Notes: generated by a model from the sequence alone, not told the origin. DNA of 31,418 bases from Prevotella sp. CAG:1058 (GCA_000433175.1 HF986709.1:1-31418), one strand, 5' to 3'. Shown: positions 19,809-27,653, counted from the first letter of the stretch. Made by a program: numbers and translations.

Positions 19809-20246
19809 TCATCTTACTTCAACCATCCAGTCGAGCGAATCCATCACTGCGGCCGAATAAGTATACTTCTTATCGTACATTTGATATTTTACAATCGTGT
19901 CCCAAGGATTGTTGAAAAATACGGAATCCCGTACGAAGAAAAACCTCACCTTGCCGTCGGGGCTCCTCCTGAACAATCCGCCCGGATCTTTAGCCAAAAA
20001 ACTGAGACGGCCGAAATCCTTACCTCTTACGTAATGATCATTCGGTTCGTCCGTTATCGCAAGCTTATTTTCATCAAAGCTCTTATAATAATCGTAATCC
20101 AGACTGTCGCCCGACGACTTCAAAGAATCGTCAAACGAATAGTAAACCACGTAATTCTTGTCGGAATAATTGACAATAACCACACTGCTGACAAAATCGC
20201 AAGAAACAAATACCGACAATAAAACTACAATATACATACTCCTCAT
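19809..20246 (-). CDS. Small putative lipoprotein, candidate RHS-associated immunity protein
   Basis: Function unknown. The 145-residue product starts MRSMYIVVLLSVFVSCDF, a likely signal peptide with a possible lipobox ending at Cys16. The core VVIVNYSDKNYVVYYSFDDS and the C-terminal RDSVFFNNPWDTIVKYQMYD and MDSLDWMVEVR are shared with the paralogue at 19329-19790. It begins 9 bases after the RHS tip stop, the position an immunity gene takes in RHS toxin cassettes. A periplasmic or outer-membrane partner would suit a toxin acting outside the cytoplasm. The role is inferred from position only. Confidence 0.7.
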   Translation of the reverse strand: MRSMYIVVLLSVFVSCDFVSSVVIVNYSDKNYVVYYSFDDSLKSSGDSLDYDYYKSFDENKLAITDEPNDHYVRGKDFGRLSFLAKDPGGLFRRSPDGKVRFFFVRDSVFFNNPWDTIVKYQMYDKKYTYSAAVMDSLDWMVEVR

Positions 20247-20255
20247 TCTAACCTT

Positions 20256-21410
20256 TTAAAATATATGTAACGATTTCGCAATATTTAATCTAAATAAGTT
20301 AAATAAATTTATATTTTTTACTGGATACTCTTTAAAATTCCATAATGGTATCACTCCTTTAACAATTTGAGGTTTAAAATAATTAAATGACAAATAATTA
20401 GCATACGATTCCGTCCAAAAATGAAAATGCTGTTCAATTGAATTAAATATAGCACTAGCAGCACTTTCCGGTGCAATAATCCCATAATAGGCATTTACTC
20501 CATGTTTTAAATATTGTAGAACATGACCAAATTCATGTCTCATTAGTCCCAAATCCCCTAAATAAACCCCCTGTCCAACAAAAATGCCAACTGGTGGTAA
20601 TGTGATACCACTGTATTTAGAAATCTCACCTTCCATAATTGGATAATGTCCAAGGGCTGAAGATTCATATACACTTACATTCTCAAAATCACCAACATAT
20701 TTTGCTCTTAATTTATTTACACCATTATTTATAAGGTCTTTTATCTTTCCACCTTTATCATTAGCTGCATAATTAGAAAGATTCACATCTACTGTACCAT
20801 TCCAAAAATTAGCACCATTTTTTATCGCACAAAATCCGCCAATAAGACCAGATATAAGTCCTGAAAAGGTTCCACCAATAACACCATTATACACCCCCTC
20901 ACGCAAGGCTGAACCAAAATCCTTTCCTGCAACAATACCATTACCAACATAAGAAACAAATTCCATAGTAAAACCTGCACTTCCTCCTGTCAACAAGCCT
21001 GATAAAAAACCAAACCCTCCAGAATATGTAGAAACTCCCATAAAACCAGCACCAAAATTACCGCCTCCCAACCATGAGCTTATGCCAGATCCAATTCCCA
21101 TTGTTAATGCTGAAGAAATAGCACCGACACTAAAGAATCCTAATCCCTGCCAAAAGCCATCTATATCCAAAGAATTCATTGCAAGATTCATAACTCCACC
21201 GACAAAAGCTACCATAAATAAATCATCTACACCAAACAAATTTCCACTCGGGTCGGTATATTTCAACGGATTGTTCAGGCAATATGAGTATCTGTTGAAG
21301 TTTTGGCTGTTGTCAGGAGCCTGCACGAAGTTGTCGGGACTGAAGAAACGACCGAGCACAGGGTCGTAAACGCGCCCGTTCATGTTCACGAGGTTGAACT
21401 CCGTCAGCAT
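20256..21410 (-). CDS. Orphan RHS C-terminal tip with HEFGH metallopeptidase-like domain
   Basis: From the ATG at 21408-21410 the product has 384 residues. Residues 1-57 are the end of an RHS core (NGRVYDPVLGRFFSPDNF, then RYSYCLNNPLKYTDPSGN). A Gly-rich hydrophobic stretch covers about 58-200. The last part carries HEFGH at 292-296 and TESYAN at 333-338; the Glu at 334 could be the third zinc ligand, as in gluzincin proteases. RHS homology continues in frame upstream of the ATG (RFYLGYTGHE) for about ten residues, and a TGA closes the frame at 21462-21464. The large RHS repeat shell is missing. The variable part is clearly more AT-rich than the core. This fits a displaced tip that could replace the end of a full RHS protein by recombination. 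Whether it is made or active alone is unknown. Confidence 0.8.
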   Translation of the reverse strand: MLTEFNLVNMNGRVYDPVLGRFFSPDNFVQAPDNSQNFNRYSYCLNNPLKYTDPSGNLFGVDDLFMVAFVGGVMNLAMNSLDIDGFWQGLGFFSVGAISSALTMGIGSGISSWLGGGNFGAGFMGVSTYSGGFGFLSGLLTGGSAGFTMEFVSYVGNGIVAGKDFGSALREGVYNGVIGGTFSGLISGLIGGFCAIKNGANFWNGTVDVNLSNYAANDKGGKIKDLINNGVNKLRAKYVGDFENVSVYESSALGHYPIMEGEISKYSGITLPPVGIFVGQGVYLGDLGLMRHEFGHVLQYLKHGVNAYYGIIAPESAASAIFNSIEQHFHFWTESYANYLSFNYFKPQIVKGVIPLWNFKEYPVKNINLFNLFRLNIAKSLHIF

Positions 21411-21491
21411 TTCGTGCCCCGTGTAACCAAGGTAAAAACGAAACCGTTCTAAATCCTGACGTCAATCCACCTGTAATTCAGATATAAGACA

Positions 21492-22058
21492 TCACTCATA
21501 TATCGGGAAAAAGAAACAATTACTCAACCCGTATTCTTTCATTTTTGACTTCGTCCTTGTACCTACTATTATTAACGGTGCCTTCCGCTCAAACGAGCCG
21601 AACCAATATTCAGAAGCTAAAATAAAATCATCTGACTGCATAAAGAATCCGCTATCCTTATAGCCAGGGGTAAAACCGCCGATAACCTCATCATAAGAGC
21701 CACAACATTCACGCTTTGTTATAAACTTTGTTTTGCAACGAACGTAATCCAGCTTATATATTCCTGTCGGACGGAAATAGTAATATCCAGGCGACGCTGT
21801 TATAGGTGTAAATATTAAACCGGGGTATTTATTTTCCTCACAAAACCTTTTAAACTTTTCCGTTACTATACGAAAAAAGTCGTATGTACAAAATAAATCA
21901 CCCTTTCTCTTTCTCACATGATAAGACATATCTACCACATCCTCCAAACGGTTAAAACAGACAGGACATACTCCTGGCGTTTTCTCAGGAGAAGAATACA
22001 TACAATCTTGATCTCCACCGAACAGCGTAAATGCCACAACTTTCTCTTTTGTTTTCAT
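21492..22058 (-). CDS. Cysteine-containing protein, possible immunity gene of the RHS cassette
   Basis: Function unknown. From the ATG at 22056-22058 it has 188 residues; the frame extends to a TTG at 22142 but that extension looks non-coding. It has no signal peptide. A CPVC pair near residue 31 in GVCPVCFNRLEDVVDMSYHV and a later CC (KRECCGSYDEVI) suggest a metal site. The C-terminal half has SDDFILASEYWFGSFERKAP and LIIVGTRTKSK. It resembles, from memory, Bacteroidales proteins found beside RHS genes. It stands directly before the orphan tip, where the immunity gene of a previous tip would be. It is AT-rich and is read from a very good promoter at 22179-22209. Confidence 0.65.
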   Translation of the reverse strand: MKTKEKVVAFTLFGGDQDCMYSSPEKTPGVCPVCFNRLEDVVDMSYHVRKRKGDLFCTYDFFRIVTEKFKRFCEENKYPGLIFTPITASPGYYYFRPTGIYKLDYVRCKTKFITKRECCGSYDEVIGGFTPGYKDSGFFMQSDDFILASEYWFGSFERKAPLIIVGTRTKSKMKEYGLSNCFFFPIYE

Positions 22059-22178
22059 AATCGTATTAAAACATATCATAAACAAGCGCAATAATAACAA
22101 ATGCAACGAAGGCTGCGATTTTTCATCTTCCCCGTCGTACAATGACTGATTATTTATGCGCTTTTCTTATACAAGTCA

Positions 22179-22209
22179 CAAATATAAGGATTTTTTTCTG
22201 CCAAGCAAA
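22179..22209 (-). promoter_or_regulatory. Promoter of the RHS tip cassette
   Basis: The minus strand has TTTG at 22206-22209, a 19-base spacer, then TATATTTG at 22179-22186. This is an exact match to the Bacteroidetes sigma-ABfr consensus TTTG-N19-TAnnTTTG, the best in the window together with the one at 29004. The leader to the ATG at 22058 would be about 115 bases. No terminator is evident between this point and 19329, so the four genes may form one transcript. Confidence 0.8.
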
Positions 22210-22248
22210 GCCATCAAGCCAGAAAAAAACGGTTAATCTGTAGAATAT

Positions 22249-22264
22249 TACAAAATGAACATTT
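22249..22264. repeat. 16-bp direct repeat, copy 1
   Basis: TACAAAATGAACATTT occurs here and again at 22662-22677. Each copy contains AAATG-AA-CATTT, a short inverted repeat. The pair brackets the 22-bp repeat array. Confidence 0.6.
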
Positions 22265-22380
22265 CCACGCCGGGAGGAAGTAAAAACTTTTGACAAATGA
22301 TTTTTGTGAAATAGAAAAAGAATGTTGCCAAACAGTGACGTTTCCGCCCGTTTGCAGCCATCAAGTAAACTCTTACAATG

Positions 22381-22555
22381 CAAAAGACGGCCTTTTATGA
22401 TGCAAAAGACGGCTGTTTACACGGTAAAAGACGGCCTTTTGCACCATAAAAACAGCTTGTTTGCCGACACAAAGCAGGCGGTTTCCGCTTAAAAACGGCC
22501 TATTACGATACTTCCGCAGGCGGAGACCTAATGTAAAAGACTGGATGTCAGGCAG
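22381..22555. repeat. Array of degenerate 22-bp tandem repeats
   Basis: Units with the core CAAAAGACGGCCTTTT start at 22381, 22403, 22425 and 22447, exactly 22 bases apart. Weaker units follow at about 22470, 22490, 22512 and 22534. The first three are well conserved and the rest decay. Each unit is an imperfect palindrome (AAAAG...CTTTT). There are no unique spacers, so it is not a CRISPR array. The same core word recurs at 26361-26371 and, as AAAAGACCGC, at 26429-26438. Confidence 0.65.
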
Positions 22556-22607
22556 TTAATTTTGCATCGTATTTTTGCATGAATCACGGCCGGAGGCAAC
22601 TTCATAC

Positions 22608-22653
22608 GCAAAAGCCGCGCTCCCGGAACCTTAACCGGAAACGCGGCTTTTGC
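22608..22653 (-). terminator. Strong hairpin downstream of the AraC-type remnant
   Basis: Perfect 12-bp arms at 22608-22619 and 22642-22653 enclose 22 bases that include a small CCGG/CCGG inner pairing. The minus-strand arm ends in CTTTTGC rather than running into a T tract. It lies 35 bases past the end of the AraC-type remnant and probably was its terminator. Confidence 0.55.
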
Positions 22654-22661
22654 CGCCATAG

Positions 22662-22677
22662 TACAAAATGAACATTT
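22662..22677. repeat. 16-bp direct repeat, copy 2
   Basis: Identical to 22249-22264. This copy is flanked so that the inverted repeat extends to AAAATG-AA-CATTTT. Confidence 0.6.
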
Positions 22678-22688
22678 TACATAAACCG

Positions 22689-22787
22689 TCAGTCGGCCGC
22701 CAGCTTCTGGTAGACCGACGGCGGCATGCCCATCACCTGGCGGAAGGCGCGGTTGAAATCGCCAACTTTGCTGCATGCAACAATCCG
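22689..22787 (-). pseudogene. Remnant of an AraC-type (or HTCS) regulator C-terminus
   Basis: In this frame the minus strand reads SKVGDFNRAFRQVMGMPPSV, then YQKLAAD and a TGA stop. This is the second helix-turn-helix and tail of an AraC-family domain (compare the family pattern F-x-x-A-F-[RK]-x-x-x-G-x-[TP]-P-x-x-Y-[RQ]). A TAA at 22788-22790 interrupts the frame upstream and no further AraC sequence is seen before the plus-strand gene at 22874. About 25 recognisable residues remain, so the gene is dead. It may once have encoded the regulator of the neighbouring exported proteins. Confidence 0.7.
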
Positions 22788-22860
22788 TTACGGCATGCCC
22801 CTGACGCGTCTCCGGGCAACGGCTTTCAACGGGAGCATGAATCAATTTTAACATTAGTAA

Positions 22861-22868
22861 AAAGGAGG
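22861..22868 (+). promoter_or_regulatory. Strong Shine-Dalgarno sequence
   Basis: AAAGGAGG stands 5 bases before the ATG at 22874 and fixes that start. Such a complete motif is uncommon in Bacteroidetes. Confidence 0.7.
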
Positions 22869-22873
22869 TTATC

Positions 22874-24436
22874 ATGAAAAAATGGCTCAAACTATTATCT
22901 GCCGCCTTGCTGTTCCTACCTGCGGCCGCCAACGCCCAGTGGACTACGGATTACAGCAAGAACACGCAAGTGACGCCGGTCGGACTGAACTATGACGAAA
23001 ACGAGGTTGTGACAAACGACGACGGCATCACTTACGCCTTCTTCATCATCCAGTCCAACGGCACGCTCGACATGAGGTTGCAGATACTCGACAAACAAGG
23101 CAACAAGGTAATGGAACGCGGCGGACACAGCGTTTCGCACGAAGCCAACAAGGTGTGGTCGCCGTACAACCAGCACCTGGCACTCGACAATGAGGGTAAC
23201 GTATTCGTAGGCGTGCAGGACTTCAGGACTGCGCCCGAACAGAGCCTCAACTCGTACACCATATACATGTACTCGCCTGAAGGCGAACAGCTGTGGGAGG
23301 GCACCACGCTCAACGCCGGAAAAGGCTACGCCACACAGCTCGGACTCTCGCTGTGCGGGCTTGACGACGGCGGCTGCGCCTGCGCCTATGTATACCGCGA
23401 CGATGCTACGGGCATGGACTGTATCGCCATGGAAAGGCTCGGAGCCGACGGCAAACAGGTATGGAACAAGACCGTGTTAAGGACAAGGGGTGAACCCGGC
23501 ACGTATCCCTACCCCTATCTTGCCAAAGGTGACGGCGGAAACATCATCATGCTCTACATTGCCGGCGGCAATACGCTCAAGGCGCACGTGACCGACGGCG
23601 ACGGCAACGCACTCGCCCAGAAAGACGCTACTGTGTATTCAGGCGGCTTTGCCTCGTCGAAACCGTGGGAAGTAATGAGGGTTACGCCATGTGCTGGCGG
23701 CGGAGCCATCGTAACTTGCATGAACTCTGAACACAACAGCGTGTTCACACGCATAACGGCCGACGGCATGACGGCATTCGCAGGCATGCCCGGCGGAGTG
23801 ACGCTTAACGACGCGGAGTATGGCGGGGCACAACCTGCGGTGGCATACGTAGCCGACAGCGACTGCTACATCTGCGCTTACCAGCAGTTTGACAGGAACG
23901 ACACAAACAACCAGGGGCTTTACCTGAGACGCGTAAACACCGACGGAACAGCAGCCGAGGCTACCGCGGTGGCAGCCATGCAGACAGGATACATGTATTC
24001 GTTTTACAGCGTGCAGGACGCAGGCAACGGCCACGCCGCACTGTTCTACCAGAAATGCGACAAGCCCGCACAGATTGTAGACTCGTTCATGGAGGTCTAC
24101 GACGCTGACGGCAACAAGGCCGGCGACGCTACAAAGTTCACCGAAACGCTGACAATGAAGCAAAACCTGAAATCGTCGGCCATGATTGACGGCAAATATT
24201 TCATAACAAGTTGGGACGAAGACCGCTACGGCTCGATGTCGCTGTTCATGCAGAAGGTAGAATACAGCACAGGGACGGGCATCAGCAACCCGGCTGCCGG
24301 AACGGGAACAGTAAAGAGCGAGACCTTCACCGCCGGCGGCATCAAGACGTCAGGGACCGTGAAAGGCGTGAACATAATAAGGACAACGCACACCGACGGC
24401 AGCGTTACAGTAAAGAAGATTGCCGACGGACGTTAA
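22874..24436 (+). CDS. Exported protein of unknown function, probable beta-propeller
   Basis: I do not recognise a named family. The 520-residue product has a clear signal peptide (MKKWLKLLSAALLFLPAAAN, cleavage after the Ala at 21 in ANA-Q). The body has repeated β-rich segments of the type LALDNEGNVFVGVQDF and ITADGMTAFAGMPGG, with strings such as DGDGNALAQ and DADGNK, which suggests a propeller-like fold. The C-terminus, SETFTAGGIKTSGTVKGVNI then IRTTHTDGSVTVKKI, resembles the tail of the next gene (GINIIRMSDGTTRKVLVH) and type IX secretion or surface-sorting tails of Bacteroidetes. The AAAGGAGG motif fixes the start. It is followed after 33 bases by the BspA-like gene and the two probably share a transcript. 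GC content is high, unlike the RHS island. Confidence 0.8.
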   Translation: MKKWLKLLSAALLFLPAAANAQWTTDYSKNTQVTPVGLNYDENEVVTNDDGITYAFFIIQSNGTLDMRLQILDKQGNKVMERGGHSVSHEANKVWSPYNQHLALDNEGNVFVGVQDFRTAPEQSLNSYTIYMYSPEGEQLWEGTTLNAGKGYATQLGLSLCGLDDGGCACAYVYRDDATGMDCIAMERLGADGKQVWNKTVLRTRGEPGTYPYPYLAKGDGGNIIMLYIAGGNTLKAHVTDGDGNALAQKDATVYSGGFASSKPWEVMRVTPCAGGGAIVTCMNSEHNSVFTRITADGMTAFAGMPGGVTLNDAEYGGAQPAVAYVADSDCYICAYQQFDRNDTNNQGLYLRRVNTDGTAAEATAVAAMQTGYMYSFYSVQDAGNGHAALFYQKCDKPAQIVDSFMEVYDADGNKAGDATKFTETLTMKQNLKSSAMIDGKYFITSWDEDRYGSMSLFMQKVEYSTGTGISNPAAGTGTVKSETFTAGGIKTSGTVKGVNIIRTTHTDGSVTVKKIADGR

Positions 24437-24469
24437 ACAAATATATAAAAACCTATAAACCTTACGAGT

Positions 24470-26167
24470 ATGAAAATGAATCTACTACTTGCAGCATGCC
24501 TGCTCACTACCACCTTCGCACAAGCACAGACAACTGTCAACGTAGAAAAGGCAGGCACCCTATCGGAACAGATAGGCGACGACATGAAATACCAGATAAC
24601 GTCACTTAAAGTGACAGGACAGCTTAACGGAACTGACTTCGTGCTGCTGCGCGACATGGCCGGCATAAACCTGGACAACGTGCCGACTGACGGCAAGCTG
24701 GCAACGCTCGACCTTAGCGAGGCCGACATAGTGGCAGGAGGCGAGGCTTACTACACCGACTTCGTAACAAACACCGATTACTATACGGCAGACAGCGAGG
24801 TGGGCAAATGCCTTTTCTTCGACTGCGACAAACTGACTGACGTCAAACTGCCCGCCACGGCAACCGTCGTAGGCGACAGCGCGTTCATGCGCTGCGAGGC
24901 TTTGGCGGAGATAACACTGCCTTCAGCCGTCAAACGGATAGGCAGCTATGCCTTCTCGGAAACGTCAATTACGGCGTTCACCTTCCCCGACGGAACACAA
25001 CCGGCCGAAGGCATGTTCAGGAACTGCGGCAAGCTGGCATCGGTAACCCTGCCCGAAGGATGCACCGAGATACCCGCAAAGACCTTCTCAGGCACAGCCT
25101 TGCAGGAAATCAGCCTGCCCGAAGGGCTTACACGGATAGGCTCTGACGCTTTCAGCAGTTCTTCGCTGACAAGCCTTACATGCCCTTCTACGCTCAAGGA
25201 GATCGGCGAATCGGCATTCTTCATGTGCGGCTCGCTCGCAACCATAGCACTAAACGACGGTCTTGAGACCATAAAAGGTTCGGCATTCTCTTACTGCGAC
25301 AAGCTTGAAACGGTAAACATCCCGAACTCGGTAACCACGCTTGATGGCTGTTTCTCAAACTGCGGCAAACTGAGGGGAGCCGTACTGCCCGAGGGACTCA
25401 CCTCAATCAGCAGCTCGCTGTTCAACATGTGCATGGCGCTCGAGAGCGTAAACATACCTGCCGGGGTAAAAACCATCGGCGAGAACGCATTCCAGAACTG
25501 CATGGCGCTTACAGGCATAACATTCCCCGAAGGGCTTGAAAGCATCGGCGCCAACGCATTCTACGGCTGCTACTCGTTAGAGGAACTCGTCCTGCCCGAA
25601 ACACTCACCACGCTTGGCGAAAGCAGTTTCGACGGTTGCGACGGCATAGTAACACTGTCGCTGCCCGGCTCTATCAAGACAATACCCGGCAACGCGTTCG
25701 CCTACTTGGTGTATCTTGAGGAACTGACAATTAACGAGGGTACTACCGACATTGACGAGATGGCGTTCATCAACTGCGAAAGCCTTATGAAACTCAACCT
25801 GCCGTCAACGCTCGAGTCGATAGGCTACGCCGCATTCGCATACAACATGCTGAAAGAGATTAACATCAACGCCGCCACGCCGCCGGCCTGCGAAGCTACG
25901 GCATTCGCTTCATGGGAGAGCAACATACCCGAGGGCTGCAAGCTCTACGTGCCAGAAGGAACAAAAGGCGCCTACTCTGAAGCTGACGTGTGGAAGGACT
26001 TCATAATAGAGGAAACCACGGCAACCGGCATTAACGGTGCTCATGCCGACGAGGCAACAGAGACCGCACGCTACGACATAAGCGGCCAGAAGCTGCTGCG
26101 CCCGGCAAGCGGCATCAACATAATCAGGATGAGCGACGGCACGACAAGGAAAGTATTGGTACATTGA
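24470..26167 (+). CDS. BspA-like leucine-rich-repeat surface protein
   Basis: An exported adhesin-like protein of 565 residues. A signal peptide ends near FAQA-Q (about residue 19). Residues about 45-100 are the usual Bacteroidetes N-terminal region (NGTDFVLLRDMAGINLDN, ATLDLSEADIVAGGEAYY). Residues about 110-490 are LRR_5 (BspA type) repeats of roughly 23 residues with the pattern L-P-x-x-[LV]-x-x-I-G-x-x-A-F-x-x-C, for example LEELVLPETLTTLGESSFDG. The tail ISGQKLLRPASGINIIRMSD then GTTRKVLVH looks like a surface-sorting tail. BspA proteins of oral Bacteroidales bind host matrix or other bacteria; the ligand here is unknown. No Shine-Dalgarno motif is seen. Confidence 0.92.
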   Translation: MKMNLLLAACLLTTTFAQAQTTVNVEKAGTLSEQIGDDMKYQITSLKVTGQLNGTDFVLLRDMAGINLDNVPTDGKLATLDLSEADIVAGGEAYYTDFVTNTDYYTADSEVGKCLFFDCDKLTDVKLPATATVVGDSAFMRCEALAEITLPSAVKRIGSYAFSETSITAFTFPDGTQPAEGMFRNCGKLASVTLPEGCTEIPAKTFSGTALQEISLPEGLTRIGSDAFSSSSLTSLTCPSTLKEIGESAFFMCGSLATIALNDGLETIKGSAFSYCDKLETVNIPNSVTTLDGCFSNCGKLRGAVLPEGLTSISSSLFNMCMALESVNIPAGVKTIGENAFQNCMALTGITFPEGLESIGANAFYGCYSLEELVLPETLTTLGESSFDGCDGIVTLSLPGSIKTIPGNAFAYLVYLEELTINEGTTDIDEMAFINCESLMKLNLPSTLESIGYAAFAYNMLKEININAATPPACEATAFASWESNIPEGCKLYVPEGTKGAYSEADVWKDFIIEETTATGINGAHADEATETARYDISGQKLLRPASGINIIRMSDGTTRKVLVH

Positions 26168-26207
26168 CGGTATTTATCCGTGTAGTTGGTTTTAGTATAT
26201 AAAAGCG

Positions 26208-26267
26208 TGTGTCAAGACACCTAGAGGCGGTTTACGCCTCTGTGGCCTGCCTTGACACATTTCTTTT
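26208..26267 (+). terminator. Two-tier hairpin terminator after the BspA-like gene
   Basis: An outer 9-bp stem (26208-26216 with 26251-26259) encloses an inner 7-bp hairpin (26223-26229 with 26235-26241, loop of 5). TTTCTTTT follows directly on the plus strand. It lies about 40 bases past the stop and should end the 22874-26167 transcript. The branched shape is larger than most terminators. Confidence 0.75.
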
Positions 26268-26353
26268 ATACATGCCTTTGCGCCTTTCCTCACGACAAAA
26301 GGCAACATTCTCATAACCGACTGAATAACAATGTGTTAGCATACAGAATCAGA

Positions 26354-26371
26354 CCGTCTTGCAAAAGACGG
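26354..26371. repeat. Small hairpin with the AAAAGACGGC word
   Basis: CCGTCTT (26354-26360) and AAGACGG (26365-26371) form a perfect 7-bp stem with a 4-base loop. It shares the core word of the array at 22381-22555. Confidence 0.5.
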
Positions 26372-26405
26372 CATATCAGCCCCTGAAAGGTTACCTTTTA
26401 TAACA

Positions 26406-26444
26406 CAAAATGCGGTCTTTTGCAATGCAAAAGACCGCATTTTG
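26406..26444 (-). terminator. Near-perfect 39-base palindrome downstream of trpS
   Basis: Arms 26406-26424 and 26426-26444 are perfect 19-bp complements around one base. In RNA the tip would open slightly. It lies 22 bases past the trpS stop and probably ends that transcript; T residues on either strand come from the stem itself, so it may work in both directions. Confidence 0.7.
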
Positions 26445-26466
26445 GAAATAGTTATGTTTCCCTTTA

Positions 26467-27570
<1,104 letters not shown>

Positions 27571-27594
27571 TTATACGTTTGTCTTTTTGATGTG

Positions 27595-27602
27595 CAAAAA
27601 TA
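27595..27602 (-). promoter_or_regulatory. Possible -7 box for trpS
   Basis: The minus strand reads TATTTTTG, matching TAnnTTTG, 40 bases before the trpS ATG and inside the 98-base gap after the HAD gene. No TTTG is found at the -33 distance, so this is weak. Confidence 0.4.
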
Positions 27603-27653
27603 CTATTTTTTCGCAAGAAAACGCATAAAAAGGCATATTTAAGCAACAAATGC

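Noticed and set aside
22150..22383. Minus-strand frame of 77 codons upstream of the RHS island promoter
   Set aside because: It overlaps the promoter, has no ribosome-binding site and resembles no protein.
22381..22555. Possible CRISPR array
   Set aside because: Units abut with a 22-base period and there are no unique spacers of constant length; no cas gene is near.
22528..22932. A 134-codon minus-strand frame over the hairpin and the start of the plus-strand gene
   Set aside because: It reads the AraC remnant in the wrong frame and crosses a terminator-like hairpin; no family match.
23639..24163. Long minus-strand frames opposite the 520-residue gene, and similar frames opposite trpS, fusA and the HAD gene
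   Set aside because: They are antisense shadows of GC-rich coding sequence; the plus or minus partner has signal peptide, motifs or family identity that decide the strand.
24470..26167. Treating the LRR units as a DNA repeat element
   Set aside because: The repetition is at protein level (BspA-type LRR) and the DNA units have diverged.
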